From Bifidobacterium sp. ESL0682 (GTDB lineage: Bacteria > Actinomycetota > Actinomycetes > Actinomycetales > Bifidobacteriaceae), in contig NZ_CP113942.1 in NCBI RefSeq assembly GCF_029392815.1, positions 1,364,001-1,428,000 on the forward strand: 64,000 nucleotides of DNA, given 5' to 3'. Under the pieces are notes generated by a model. That model was given only the letters and a program-made list of their open reading frames with translations, had not been told where the DNA came from and ran no database searches. This document shows positions 33,205 through 42,465 of the stretch, piece after piece; within the stretch, counting starts at the first letter, position 1; each line of letters starts with the position of its first letter. Made by a program: the position numbers and the translations under genes.

Positions 33205-35181
33205 TCAGCCTTCCTGGCTCAGGGCCTTTTCTCCACGACGGGTGTAGATGAAGAGCGCACCCGCACCGCCGAGCAGGGCGATGACGATGAGTCCGACCAC
33301 AATCGCGCCTGCACCGCCGGTCATCGGCAGCTGCGAGAAGGAATTGATTTCCTGGACGAGGATGTAGTGAGTAGGATCGGCCGCCTTGTCCCAGTTACCT
33401 TCGGCCACCAGGTCCCATCCGTCATGAGAGTTGGAGTACGCAGGCTCCTCAGCGGACGGATCAGGAACGGAAGTGGTGGGGGTATCAGTCGAGACCGTGA
33501 CGGTGAAGGTCGACTTGCCCAGTGCAGAATACGGTACCGGTACCGTGTTCTGTACGACAGTGTAGGTTCCTTCCGCAAGACCGGTGAACCGCATCCTACC
33601 GACAGCCAGGTCATAGGTTCCAGTGCCACTGCCGTCAGCTGGAGTCAACGTATCGAAGACAGTAGAGTTATCGACAGTAGCCGTTTGGTCCGCTGCCTTC
33701 TGATACGTTCCATCGCCCAGCTTCATGAACTTGATCACCGTGGCACCCTGCTTGATCTGGAACTCACCACCGGTCAGATAGGTCGAATGGTTGTTCTTGT
33801 CGACATCGGCAAGACCGAAGCCGTACATATATGTCTTAACCGTACCGATCGGATCGCCGTCGTTGTCAACATCGGTGGTGGTGCCGTCTCCAGGAGTTCC
33901 GTCGTCACCGGTTGGCGGATTGCTCGGATCATTGGAATGAGTCAACGACACGCCGTTCTGCAGCTGCACATTTTCACGTGCGCTGTCATCGATCTTCATC
34001 GTATAGGTGATCTTGAAATAATCGCCGTAGTACGAGGGAGTACCTTGCGTGAAGTTGATGATGCTGCCGGAGAAGTTGAATTCCACCGGATCGCCAGAAG
34101 AGGCGCCGCCGGACACCGTATAGTCGGTACCAGCCAAGGTATGTTGAATTCCGGTATCCGCAAAATCGGCGTTATCGGCGATCTTGATGCTGGTCACTCC
34201 CTGATAGGTCAAGCCATCTGACGGATCATCCTTGACTACATAGGTGTAGTGGCTGAACCCGGTGGTCAACGGAACCTTGGAGACAATCATGTAGGTCAAC
34301 GTGTCGCCGACGGAAGCATTACCCGTGGTCGGAGCAATCATCTTCTTCTTCACGGTCAACGGATCGTTTTTCACACTGACCTCACCGAGCTTGACCAACG
34401 GACTCGTGGAGAAGGCATCGTAGACATTCGGGGTGCTTGCGGTGTCGACCACTGCCGTGCTTGCCAGCATCGGAATCGATGCCGGAATCTTGGTGAGATT
34501 CACTGCACCGTGGTTGGCGGTGGTGTCGACGATGATGTAGATACCCTGTTTGACGCTGAATTGAACGGTGGTGTCATCATCATCAAGCACGGTAGTCGAA
34601 GCCTGAACCTCATGGCCATGGGCCGGATCGGCAAGACGGTTCTTGAAGTTCGCGTTCTTGGTCAACGTGGTGACGAACTTACGAAGGCTGCCGCTCCAAG
34701 CCGCCGAACTTGAATTTGAGGTGGTATCGGCTGTTTCTCCGGAAGGAGGTGCGACAGACGAGGGGAAGCCAAGCCATGTCACCGCGACCGCGCCGACAGG
34801 GTTGTTGGCATAGCCGGATGGCAAAGAGCCACTGGTGCTGGTGGTTGTATAGGCATCCTTCATGGCCTGCATGATCTGCTCATTGGCCGGTACGCTGCCG
34901 GCATCGACCTGGCTGGAATCCACACCAACCGAGGACAACTTTCCGCCACCGACAGCTGGGGTCTGCGCATTGCCGTAGGCACCGATACGCATCGCGGTGA
35001 AGTAATGTCCACGCAGCTTGGAGCCCTTGCCTTCGATCTTCAACGTCGTATTGGCGTTCTGATCGATGGGAATGTTGTCATCCGCCGACGCGGTGCCCGC
35101 AGGCACCATTGCCAACGCCACTAGAGCCGCAGCGGCAACAACACCGCCAACGCCGCGTCTCAATCCTTTGTTGATATTCAT
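33205..35181 (-). CDS. Sortase-anchored fimbrial subunit (FimA-like major pilin)
   Basis: 658 residues. Secretion signal ending ASA (about residue 33) and a C-terminal LPMTG sorting signal with membrane helix and basic tail. A central domain starting with VKKKMIAPTTGNASVGDTLT matches the isopeptide-forming fimbrial D2 domain, and a C-terminal SpaA/Cna-like domain runs TGGEFQIKQ to GTYTVVQNTVPVPY. The usual pilin motif VYPKN is replaced by VSVKND (Lys about 271), a plausible linkage Lys. In the last domain the E-box Glu position is Gln. Third gene on the minus strand after the sortase and the large LPITG protein. Major-subunit role inferred from domain content. Confidence 0.82.
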   Translation of the reverse strand: MNINKGLRRGVGGVVAAAALVALAMVPAGTASADDNIPIDQNANTTLKIEGKGSKLRGHYFTAMRIGAYGNAQTPAVGGGKLSSVGVDSSQVDAGSVPANEQIMQAMKDAYTTTSTSGSLPSGYANNPVGAVAVTWLGFPSSVAPPSGETADTTSNSSSAAWSGSLRKFVTTLTKNANFKNRLADPAHGHEVQASTTVLDDDDTTVQFSVKQGIYIIVDTTANHGAVNLTKIPASIPMLASTAVVDTASTPNVYDAFSTSPLVKLGEVSVKNDPLTVKKKMIAPTTGNASVGDTLTYMIVSKVPLTTGFSHYTYVVKDDPSDGLTYQGVTSIKIADNADFADTGIQHTLAGTDYTVSGGASSGDPVEFNFSGSIINFTQGTPSYYGDYFKITYTMKIDDSARENVQLQNGVSLTHSNDPSNPPTGDDGTPGDGTTTDVDNDGDPIGTVKTYMYGFGLADVDKNNHSTYLTGGEFQIKQGATVIKFMKLGDGTYQKAADQTATVDNSTVFDTLTPADGSGTGTYDLAVGRMRFTGLAEGTYTVVQNTVPVPYSALGKSTFTVTVSTDTPTTSVPDPSAEEPAYSNSHDGWDLVAEGNWDKAADPTHYILVQEINSFSQLPMTGGAGAIVVGLIVIALLGGAGALFIYTRRGEKALSQEG

Positions 35182-35288
35182 GATGGTTCACTTTCTCTGT
35201 GAAATTTCGGTTTCAAATATTGGTTATGTTCGGCAATCAACTGTTTATTCGGTCGTTACACCTCCATCGACCTGCAGTCGGCCGAACG

Positions 35289-35337
35289 TCCCGGGCGGCG
35301 AGAGCGACATCAACGTCAACGCAGACGTCGCCCGGGA
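35289..35337 (-). terminator. Hairpin between the two pilus protein genes
   Basis: Nine-base GC-rich arms TCCCGGGCG / CGCCCGGGA with a 31-base loop, right after the stop of the large LPITG gene and ahead of the pilin gene. It lacks a T-run, so it may be an attenuator or mRNA-processing/stability element rather than a full terminator. Confidence 0.4.
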
Positions 35338-35347
35338 ACACAGCAAT

Positions 35348-37969
35348 TTAAGGATCATCGGCCACCGCCTTTCCAAACCTCATTTTCCGGCTGATCACCG
35401 TGTAGACTCCGGCTCCGATCACCAGCAACGCCGCAACAATTCCGGCGATGGTCGGCACAAGCCTGCTGCGGTCACCGGTTATCGGCAACGAATAGACCGG
35501 CGCGGACAAATCCAAATCGTGAACAATCCAATCGGATTCGTTGGTCTGCGGATCGATGCCGTACACCCTGACCTGACCAGGCGTCATGCCATCCGGTACG
35601 GTGAACGACCACGTGCCATCCGCCTGAACGGTCGCCGTCTCCTCGTTATTGTTGGGCCAATGGATATGAACCGTTGCCCCGCTGGCCGGAACCGTATGGG
35701 CGGCATCGAGATATGCAGTGCCACTGACCGTATTCAAGGCTTGCGAAGCGTCAAATGCTACGAACGGCGCCGTCATATCAACGACCTGCTCCTTGTCCGC
35801 CGAGAAGCCAGAATCCACACCTCCCGCCGTGTTGACCAGTTTCGCAACAAACACATAGTCTTCGCCCTGCGCCAACTCACTGGTGAAGAATGACGGATCC
35901 ACCTCACACGACCAGTTCTGCAATCCAGCATTGGTGAGAACCTGCGTGCAACCGCTGATGATATCGCTCTCGCTCATCGGCGGATCAGACACATGCCTGA
36001 CGTAGACTTTCAGCGTCTCTCCTGCCGAGTTGGGGGTCGCCGTGCCGTGGATAACCACCCTATCGGTGCCCAGGAGCACGCCGCCATTGGGGTTGGTCGT
36101 GTGCGGCACGTCAACCGTCGTGACCGGCGGAGCCGTACTCGGCACTGCGAACTGGACTGTACGGATGTTGGAGAACTCCGAGGTGATGTCCATTGAATCC
36201 CTGGTCGCGGTTTGCGTAGCATGGTAGCGCTGGGATCCTGTGACCTTCGTGTTGTCCGTATCGGTATACGACCAATTGCCATCCACGTCCACTACCACGG
36301 TGCCGACCAGACGGCCTTGCGTAGCCGGATCGTTGGGGTCGCTCGACTGAATAGGATGGGCGTCGTCTTCGGCGTAGAGGTTGATGGTGGCTCCTGGCTC
36401 GCCGGTGCCATAAATCGTCGGATGCTGGTCAACATACGCATTTTCGTTTGGCGTGGTGATGACCGGCGGACGTACCGGCAGACCGTACTTGCTGAACACC
36501 GTATCGATGACCCAGCCCCTGTTGACCAGTGCTGCAATATCGAACTGGGACATAGAGGTCGAAATCCCGGGATTGGTCTGTCCATACAGAGGATTGAATA
36601 TCTCCTTCGGGCTGAAATCCTGCCCCGAGGCGACAGTGGTCGCTCTGCATGAACTGTTGCCAACGCTGGTAATCGGCCAGGTGACCAGTTTGAAATAACC
36701 GTCAAGGCCCTGATCAGTTTTGGCCTTCGCAAAATCAATGGATCCATCTGCATTCTGAGCAGGACTCAACGTATTTCCCGGGCCTTGCATGGCACGCAGA
36801 TGCGGTGAGGAGCCACTTTTGTTGAACGCGTATCCGGCCGACTGCGACCATGCGAAGGTCAAGAGTTTATCGTTAATCGCCGTTTGCGAGACTTCCTGGG
36901 CTTGCGGTGTCAAATCAGTCACCGGCACCCATTTACCGTCTTTAAGGCCAATCCATTGGAAATAGTAACCGGCAGTAGACGAACAAGGCGATAAGGAGGA
37001 CGCGCGATTGAACCATTTCACGAAGAATGAGTTGGGAGGCGCGACACCGATATTGTAATCAATACTGTTGGCGGTCAACCCATAATCGGTGACCAATCCC
37101 CAATTGGTCTGACCGCCGCTCCATAGATCCGGATTGTCGTTCCAACCGACCATAGCACGCGGCCCGTTGCAGCCCATTCCGTCACCGTTGGCCCCACATG
37201 TCAGGTCCTGATAGACATAGGCCGGATAATCCGCCAGAACATTGGTCATGTAGTCAGTATCGATACCCGCCTGCTCTGTGGCCAGTACAGGGTAAACTCC
37301 GTAAGGCAAAAGCGTTGTAGCGGCCGTGGGAACCTCAACCCATAGGTACTGGCTGAGCTTTGACCCACCCAAATCGTACGGACTGGTGGTCAGCACACCC
37401 GATATGGCAATGGCGCAGGTCACCGAAATAGTAAGGTAATCGAAATCCCCGGCAGTCAGCACGCTATGGATGGTGAAGCAATTGTCTTGGTTCGCCGCCC
37501 AGTTCATGGCACCGGCCTTGCCTGACAAGGTGTTCTTGTAGGTAAGGGTAATGATTGCGCCGACCCCAAGCAGATTCAAAGTGGAGTTGTATCGGATGAC
37601 CATGCCACAACTGGCTCCAATATGATTGGTTCCATCGGCACATTGCCAAGCCAGATCTGCCGTGCTCGTCGCATTAGCATTGACTTGGCCGTGGCGCACA
37701 CGTACAACAAAATCAGCACGCATCTGTTCGCTGCTGGCCGGGTCGCTGTTGAGCACGATGTGCTGGTTGTCGGCCAGCATCTTGGTCAACACCGGCTTGC
37801 TGGTCAACGGAACATCCTGCGTCGACACCTCGTCGGCATTCGCGACGTTTTTCGAAGATACCGGAGCGAGCAACTCCATCCCCGCCTGCGCCACTATCAG
37901 AAGAATCGCCAATAACAGCGCGCATAGGGAAGTTGCCAGTCGTTTGCTTCTCTCACCATTGCGCAACAT
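35348..37969 (-). CDS. Large LPxTG surface protein, probable pilus tip/accessory subunit
   Basis: About 873 residues. Signal segment near residues 10-40 (LATSLCALLLAILLIVAQAG) and a C-terminal LPITG sorting signal, membrane helix and basic tail. The N-terminal 470 residues form a large Cys-containing adhesin-like region rich in Trp and Tyr; from about residue 485 there are three bacterial Ig-like domains (HPTIYGTGEPGATINLYAE, DRVVIHGTATPNSAGETLKV, YGIDPQTNESDW end). This is the layout of bifidobacterial FimB/FimQ-type tip proteins. ATG at 37969 has AAGGTGG five bases upstream; the ATG at 37987 lacks a site. Ligand unknown. Confidence 0.78.
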   Translation of the reverse strand: MLRNGERSKRLATSLCALLLAILLIVAQAGMELLAPVSSKNVANADEVSTQDVPLTSKPVLTKMLADNQHIVLNSDPASSEQMRADFVVRVRHGQVNANATSTADLAWQCADGTNHIGASCGMVIRYNSTLNLLGVGAIITLTYKNTLSGKAGAMNWAANQDNCFTIHSVLTAGDFDYLTISVTCAIAISGVLTTSPYDLGGSKLSQYLWVEVPTAATTLLPYGVYPVLATEQAGIDTDYMTNVLADYPAYVYQDLTCGANGDGMGCNGPRAMVGWNDNPDLWSGGQTNWGLVTDYGLTANSIDYNIGVAPPNSFFVKWFNRASSLSPCSSTAGYYFQWIGLKDGKWVPVTDLTPQAQEVSQTAINDKLLTFAWSQSAGYAFNKSGSSPHLRAMQGPGNTLSPAQNADGSIDFAKAKTDQGLDGYFKLVTWPITSVGNSSCRATTVASGQDFSPKEIFNPLYGQTNPGISTSMSQFDIAALVNRGWVIDTVFSKYGLPVRPPVITTPNENAYVDQHPTIYGTGEPGATINLYAEDDAHPIQSSDPNDPATQGRLVGTVVVDVDGNWSYTDTDNTKVTGSQRYHATQTATRDSMDITSEFSNIRTVQFAVPSTAPPVTTVDVPHTTNPNGGVLLGTDRVVIHGTATPNSAGETLKVYVRHVSDPPMSESDIISGCTQVLTNAGLQNWSCEVDPSFFTSELAQGEDYVFVAKLVNTAGGVDSGFSADKEQVVDMTAPFVAFDASQALNTVSGTAYLDAAHTVPASGATVHIHWPNNNEETATVQADGTWSFTVPDGMTPGQVRVYGIDPQTNESDWIVHDLDLSAPVYSLPITGDRSRLVPTIAGIVAALLVIGAGVYTVISRKMRFGKAVADDP

Positions 37970-38176
37970 AATCGCCACCTTTGGCATAACAGTTACATCT
38001 GTTGATTAATCTATGCTGTCAATAACTAGTATATAACAATTGGTACAACGGCGGGCGAAATTACTGAAATATCCTCTTTTCAGCGGGATTTATTTAGATT
38101 TATCTATCGAGAAATGCCTATATAAAATGATTGACGGATTTTCTAAAATCCAACTACAGAACCACAGCAAACGAAA

Positions 38177-39184
38177 TCAACGGCGATGACGAATCGGCCA
38201 CTTACGCCGGTGGCGAATTAGGTTGATGGTTATTCCCACAGCGAGAACCGCCAACATGCCGCAGATACCCATCAGCACACCGTCGCCGGACGAGTCTTCA
38301 GGATAGGGAATGTCCTTGGGAATCGGCCGCCGTTCGGCGGTAAGGATCAATCTGTGCGTATTGACGCCATAGGGAGTGCAAGTCATCAGCGTAACGAGGT
38401 CTTTGCCTGGCACAACGGAGTAGAAACGGGTGTCATCCGGCAAGACGACATGCCTGGCGACGATTTTGTAGCCTATGGTGTGGTCCAGCGTATTGATGTA
38501 GATGACATCACCCTTTTTAAGCTCATCAAGACGCGTAAACAACAGCTCATAGGGCCGTCCGGTATGACCGGTCAGGACGGCATTGGTGGATTTACCGCCC
38601 ACCGGAAGACTGGTGCCATACAGGTGCCCGACACCATTATCAAGCACCTTATCCGAAGTACCGTGGTAGATCGGGAGCTTCAAAGAAATCTTAGGGATGC
38701 GAATCATGCCCATGGCGCCACCGCCTTCATTGAGCAGACTTTGGTAAGCCGTGTCTTTCTCAGAACGGGTGGCCACTTTCTTCTTGCCTTGTTGGCTCTC
38801 GGGCCCCGAAGCAAAGGGGTCGACATACTCTCCGAATGATTGCTTGCCAGCGGCTATGCCGGCATTGTATTGCTGCGCAGCCGCAAACTCCTGCGCCACA
38901 CGGCCCTGTGGCCATTTCTTGACGCGGTTCATGGCAGCGACCGCCTCTGCCTCCTGCTTGCGAGAATTGATGTATTGATTGGCCGGCAACCATAGAGCCA
39001 GCCCTATGGCGCAGACAACACACAACGCCATCAACGCTCTCAGTGCATTGATGAGCATCCGTTTGCGATGAATGACATGATAATGGGTTTTGGCATGCCT
39101 GAGCACCCTGCTAAATGATTCGTCGAAAACCGGGATATTACTAGCAACAGCACCTTTATGGCGCGGCTTCGTCGATCCGCTCAT
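38177..39184 (-). CDS. Class C (pilus-assembly) sortase
   Basis: 335 residues. N-terminal membrane helix (LRALMALCVVCAIGLALWL, about 45-65) and a C-terminal helix (GVLMGICGMLAVLAVGITI), the double anchoring typical of class C. Catalytic His in VLTGHTGRPYELLFT, Cys in LVTLMTCTPYGVNTHR, and Arg in NTHRLILTAER. The lid-type Asp/Pro motif expected before the core is not obvious to me. ATG at 39184 after GGGAGG. It is transcribed first, ahead of both LPxTG genes, and would polymerise the pilin in this locus. Confidence 0.9.
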   Translation of the reverse strand: MSGSTKPRHKGAVASNIPVFDESFSRVLRHAKTHYHVIHRKRMLINALRALMALCVVCAIGLALWLPANQYINSRKQEAEAVAAMNRVKKWPQGRVAQEFAAAQQYNAGIAAGKQSFGEYVDPFASGPESQQGKKKVATRSEKDTAYQSLLNEGGGAMGMIRIPKISLKLPIYHGTSDKVLDNGVGHLYGTSLPVGGKSTNAVLTGHTGRPYELLFTRLDELKKGDVIYINTLDHTIGYKIVARHVVLPDDTRFYSVVPGKDLVTLMTCTPYGVNTHRLILTAERRPIPKDIPYPEDSSGDGVLMGICGMLAVLAVGITINLIRHRRKWPIRHRR

Positions 39185-39362
39185 CGCAGGCCTCCCACAA
39201 CCGAACAGCTGTCGTTCGGCTTTCACTGCCTATCAAAGATCACGACCATCACAAGCAATCTTTGCTTCGATTGTCTTAGTTTTTACTATTTATTATCTAT
39301 GTTTATTCCGACATATCGTAAATTTTTTGCTGGTCAAACCGTCAAACTGCACCAGACTGGTA

Positions 39363-39395
39363 TAAAAAGAACCCTGCATCAAACAATGCAGGGTT
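39363..39395 (-). terminator. Terminator of the infC-rpmI-rplT operon
   Basis: Ten-base stem AACCCTGCAT / ATGCAGGGTT with a 6-base loop and a T-run on the minus strand, just after rplT. Confidence 0.85.
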
Positions 39396-39418
39396 CGAAA
39401 ATACGCGACCTGAAAGAA

Positions 39419-39802
39419 TCAGGCAGCCACTGGGGCGTTGACATCCTTGGGCAGTGCGGCCTTCGCCTGGTCGACGATGGTCTTGAAAGTGTCCGGATCG
39501 GAAACGGCGAGCTCGGCAAGCGCGCGGCGGTCGAGTTCGATGCCTGCGAGCTTCACACCTTGCATGAAGCGGTTGTAAGTGATGCCCTGAGCGCGGACAG
39601 CGGCGTTGATGCGCTGGATCCACAGCTTGCGGAAGTCACCCTTACGCGCCTTGCGGTCGCGGAAGTTGTAGTTAAATGAATGGAGCAGCTGTTCCTTCGC
39701 ACGACGGTACGAACGGGAACGCTGGCCACGGTAGCCCGAAGCCCTCTTGAGAACGACGCGACGCTTCTTGTGAGCGTTGACTGCGCGCTTGACACGTGCC
39801 AT
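39419..39802 (-). CDS. rplT: 50S ribosomal protein bL20
   Basis: 127 residues, standard length and sequence ([19 protein letters not shown], later [20 protein letters not shown]). Early-assembly protein of the large subunit. Last gene of infC-rpmI-rplT; bL20 is known to repress this operon in many bacteria. Confidence 0.98.
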   Translation of the reverse strand: MARVKRAVNAHKKRRVVLKRASGYRGQRSRSYRRAKEQLLHSFNYNFRDRKARKGDFRKLWIQRINAAVRAQGITYNRFMQGVKLAGIELDRRALAELAVSDPDTFKTIVDQAKAALPKDVNAPVAA

Positions 39803-39856
39803 ATTGTTTCCTCTAGCTTTCTATAAACCTTTTAAAACCTATACGCCAAGCCGATT

Positions 39857-40051
39857 TCAGCGGCCGAGCAGCTTTCGCATGTTCTTGCTCTGCGCCGTGG
39901 CCAGCACCTGGTCGCGGGAGAGGTTGCGGCGCTTGCGCGCGGACTTGTGCTCAAGGTTGTGGCGCATCGAGGTGCCAGCCTGCATGAGCTTGCCCGTACC
40001 GGTGACGCGGACGCGCTTTTTCGCGGCGGAATTGGTTTTCATCTTCGGCAT
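39857..40051 (-). CDS. rpmI: 50S ribosomal protein bL35
   Basis: 64 residues, starting [20 protein letters not shown] and ending MRKLLGR, the normal bL35 length. The frame is open further upstream but the ATG at 40051 is the conserved start. Between infC and rplT. Confidence 0.98.
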   Translation of the reverse strand: MPKMKTNSAAKKRVRVTGTGKLMQAGTSMRHNLEHKSARKRRNLSRDQVLATAQSKNMRKLLGR

Positions 40052-40143
40052 TGCTGCCCTCCTATTTCCTTCGGATATCGAATGCATTCTTCGATGCCCT
40101 GTACCTGCCGACGTTTTCGCCGACCTGCACAAAAATTTCGTTG

Positions 40144-40995
40144 TTACTTCTTGCTTGCCCTAGGTGCTGGCTTGGCCGACTTTGTAGCGGTGGTAGCAGA
40201 CTTGGCGGCTTTTGCCGGCTTGTCCGACTTGGTCGCAGCTTCAGACTTAGTGGCCTTCGGTGCTACCTTGGCAGCAGTCTTCTCGGCAACTTTCGCGGGC
40301 TTTGCGGGAGCAGATTCTTCCGCTGCCCTAATCTCGCTAACCGCGGCCTTGGCCTCGCCGGCCTCCTGTGCCTTTTCCTTTTCCTTGGCTGCCAGCCTTG
40401 CCTTCTGGCGGGCCTGACGGTCGGCACGGGTGTCGGCGCCACGACGACGCTGCTCAGACTGAGCGTGCACCTTCTTGCCCTTAGGAGCCAACGTCATGAA
40501 GATGTTGCGTCCCTCGTGCTTGGGGTAAAACTCGATGGTGCCGTACTCGGAGACCTCATCGGCCAGACGCTGCAGGAGTTCCACACCGCCGATCGGACGG
40601 GACTGCTCGCGGCCACGCAACATGATGGTGACCTTGACCTTGTCGCCGCCGGAAAGGAAACGAATCACATGGCTCTTCTTGACTTCGAAGTCGTGTTCGT
40701 CGATCTTCAAGCGGAAACGGATTTCCTTGATCTCGGCCGCACTCTGGTTGCGACGCGCCTCACGTTGCTTGATCTTCTCGTTGTACTTGTACTTGCCGTA
40801 GTCGATGAGTTTGGCGACCGGAGGCTTTGCATTCGGCGCCACCTCAACCAAATCGAGATTCGCTTCCTTGGCCAGATTCAATGCGACGGAGGTCGCGATG
40901 ACCCCGACCTGCTCGCTGTTCGGGCCGATCAGTCGTACCTGGGAGACGCGTATCTCGTCGTTAATGCGTGGTTCTGCGCTGATGATGAACTCCAA
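40144..40995 (-). CDS. infC: Translation initiation factor IF-3 with long basic C-terminal tail
   Basis: Binds the 30S subunit and checks initiator tRNA and start codons. Residues about 10-180 hold the two IF-3 domains ([34 protein letters not shown], then [16 protein letters not shown] and [10 protein letters not shown]). A further 100 residues rich in Ala and Lys extend the C-terminus. No ATG or GTG exists in frame between an upstream TGA and the conserved start of the protein: the choices are TTG at 40995, immediately behind AAGGA, or ATC codons at 40986 and 40983, placed well after GGAG. A rare IF-3-sensitive start codon is therefore likely. Confidence 0.95.
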   Translation of the reverse strand: MEFIISAEPRINDEIRVSQVRLIGPNSEQVGVIATSVALNLAKEANLDLVEVAPNAKPPVAKLIDYGKYKYNEKIKQREARRNQSAAEIKEIRFRLKIDEHDFEVKKSHVIRFLSGGDKVKVTIMLRGREQSRPIGGVELLQRLADEVSEYGTIEFYPKHEGRNIFMTLAPKGKKVHAQSEQRRRGADTRADRQARQKARLAAKEKEKAQEAGEAKAAVSEIRAAEESAPAKPAKVAEKTAAKVAPKATKSEAATKSDKPAKAAKSATTATKSAKPAPRASKK

Positions 40996-41221
40996 TCCTT
41001 GCTGCCGTCGGACGCGTCATCATCGGAAAGCACACATCATCGAACAATTCGACAACCATCGCAACAGGAATTCAAAACAAAGGCATCGCAAAACGGACAC
41101 CAGGAATATTCGGCAAAGCCGATTTCCTACTTCCGGATAAAACCGGAATGCTTTGAACCCGAAGCTACGATAAGCTTCCAGGTGGGGCGCACCCACTTTC
41201 TTGATTTCTCAAGCCTGTTTA

Positions 41222-41249
41222 AGTATACCCGGCCTCCAGACAATAACAA
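41222..41249 (-). promoter_or_regulatory. Probable infC promoter
   Basis: On the minus strand: -35 TTGTTA, a 16-base spacer, -10 TATACT. Good match to the housekeeping consensus, about 230 bases upstream of infC. Confidence 0.55.
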
Positions 41250-41287
41250 CACCCTATAAGCAGACTCTCAACCAATGGCTTATCATT

Positions 41288-41309
41288 GAATGTGACTTCA
41301 ATCACATTC
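41288..41309. promoter_or_regulatory. TGTGA-N6-TCACA palindrome upstream of the dehydrogenase
   Basis: Perfect inverted repeat GAATGTGA / TCACATTC with a 6-base spacer, ending five bases before the AAAGGAG ribosome site. The core matches the CRP/GlxR consensus. Position suggests a repressor-type operator. Confidence 0.5.
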
Positions 41310-41323
41310 TTAAAGGAGAGATT

Positions 41324-42388
41324 ATGAAAGCGGTCCGTTACTACGGCAAGGAGCATGTCCAGCTTGATGACATTCCGGAACCAGAGTTGAAACCGGGAAC
41401 CATCAAAATTAAACCGGCTTATACCGGTATCTGCGGCTCTGACCTGCACCTTTACTTCGACGGCCCGGAGAGTGGCGGCATCACGCCCGGCACCCCTCAC
41501 CCACTTTCCGGAGAGAAACTTCCCACCGGCTTCGGCCATGAGTTCTCCGGTGTTGTGGAGGCAATCGCGGATGACGTCGATACCCCCGTCAAGGTCGGCG
41601 ATCACGTCGTGGTCGAGCCGCTTATGGTTTGCGGCAAATGCTACGCATGCCAATCCGGAAACTACAACGCCTGCGAAAAGATGGGCTTCATCGGAGTCAA
41701 CGGCGGTGGCGGCGGCCTGAGCGAGCACATTGTGGTCGAATCCCGCTGGGTGCATCCCATCGGCGATCTGCCGCTTGATCAGGCTGCGCTCATCGAACCC
41801 ATGTCAGTGGCTTATCATGCGGTCCGCCGCACCAACCCTCAACCCGGCCAGACTGCTGTAGTCGGCGGCGCCGGCCCCATCGGCCTCTTGATCGGCACCG
41901 TGCTCAAAGCCAAGGGCGTCCGAGTCATCATCTCCGAGCTTTCCAGCGCCCGTAAGGAAAAGGCGTTGAGTTCCAAGTCGGCGGACATCGTCATCGATCC
42001 CAGCAAAGAGGATCTCGGTAAGCGGGTGCACGAAGAAACCGGCGGCGCCGGCGCGGATATCGCGTTCGATGCGGCAGGATCAGAAATCGTCGTTCATCAG
42101 CTGCTCTCTGCCTTGCGCCCTGAAGGAAGGCTGGAAATCGTGGCGTTGCATGCCAAACCCGTCACGCTCAATGTCCTGCCCGAACTCATCATGCCCGAAA
42201 AGCTCATCGGGGCATCCATCGGCTACGCCCACGATCATGAGCCCGTTATCAAGCTGGTTCATGACAAGCACATCGATCTTTCGCAGTTCATCACGGATCG
42301 AATCAAGGTCGACGACATCGTGGAGAAGGGCTTCAAGGCCCTGCGTAACGATGCCGAACACCACGTCAAGATCATCGTCCAGATGTGA
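41324..42388 (+). CDS. Zinc-dependent 2,3-butanediol dehydrogenase-type alcohol dehydrogenase
   Basis: 354 residues, medium-chain dehydrogenase/reductase. Catalytic zinc ligands in GICGSDLHLY and GFGHEFSG; structural zinc Cys set in CGKCYACQSGNYNAC; NAD fold at AVVGGAGPIGLLIG. The insert after the first zinc ligand (YFDGPESGGITPGTPHPL) is typical of (R,R)-butanediol dehydrogenases, with sorbitol dehydrogenase-like enzymes as the main alternative. ATG at 41324 behind AAAGGAG. Monocistronic, with the CRP-like palindrome upstream and a terminator downstream. Confidence 0.85.
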   Translation: MKAVRYYGKEHVQLDDIPEPELKPGTIKIKPAYTGICGSDLHLYFDGPESGGITPGTPHPLSGEKLPTGFGHEFSGVVEAIADDVDTPVKVGDHVVVEPLMVCGKCYACQSGNYNACEKMGFIGVNGGGGGLSEHIVVESRWVHPIGDLPLDQAALIEPMSVAYHAVRRTNPQPGQTAVVGGAGPIGLLIGTVLKAKGVRVIISELSSARKEKALSSKSADIVIDPSKEDLGKRVHEETGGAGADIAFDAAGSEIVVHQLLSALRPEGRLEIVALHAKPVTLNVLPELIMPEKLIGASIGYAHDHEPVIKLVHDKHIDLSQFITDRIKVDDIVEKGFKALRNDAEHHVKIIVQM

Positions 42389-42411
42389 CGATTAATCCAC
42401 GATATATATAA

Positions 42412-42447
42412 GAGGTGGGGTGCCGATATCGATCGGCACCCCACCTC
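42412..42447. terminator. Bidirectional terminator
   Basis: Perfect palindrome with 16-base arms (GAGGTGGGGTGCCGAT and complement) and a 4-base loop, between two convergent genes. Confidence 0.8.
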
Positions 42448-42465
42448 TGCGTTACTCATGAACAA

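Larger units (their letters stand above)
40996..41323. other. Long infC leader and divergent promoter region
   Basis: 328 bases without a gene. On the minus strand a transcript from the promoter at 41222-41249 would carry a leader of about 220 nt with several hairpins, including GAAGCT-TATCGT-AGCTTC and CCGG-TTTTAT-CCGG. On the plus strand the right end holds a palindrome and the ribosome site of the dehydrogenase gene. Confidence 0.5.

Noticed and set aside
40996-41221. A riboswitch in the infC leader
   Set aside because: Several small hairpins are visible but none match a riboswitch class I know; bL20- or IF-3-based control is more likely.
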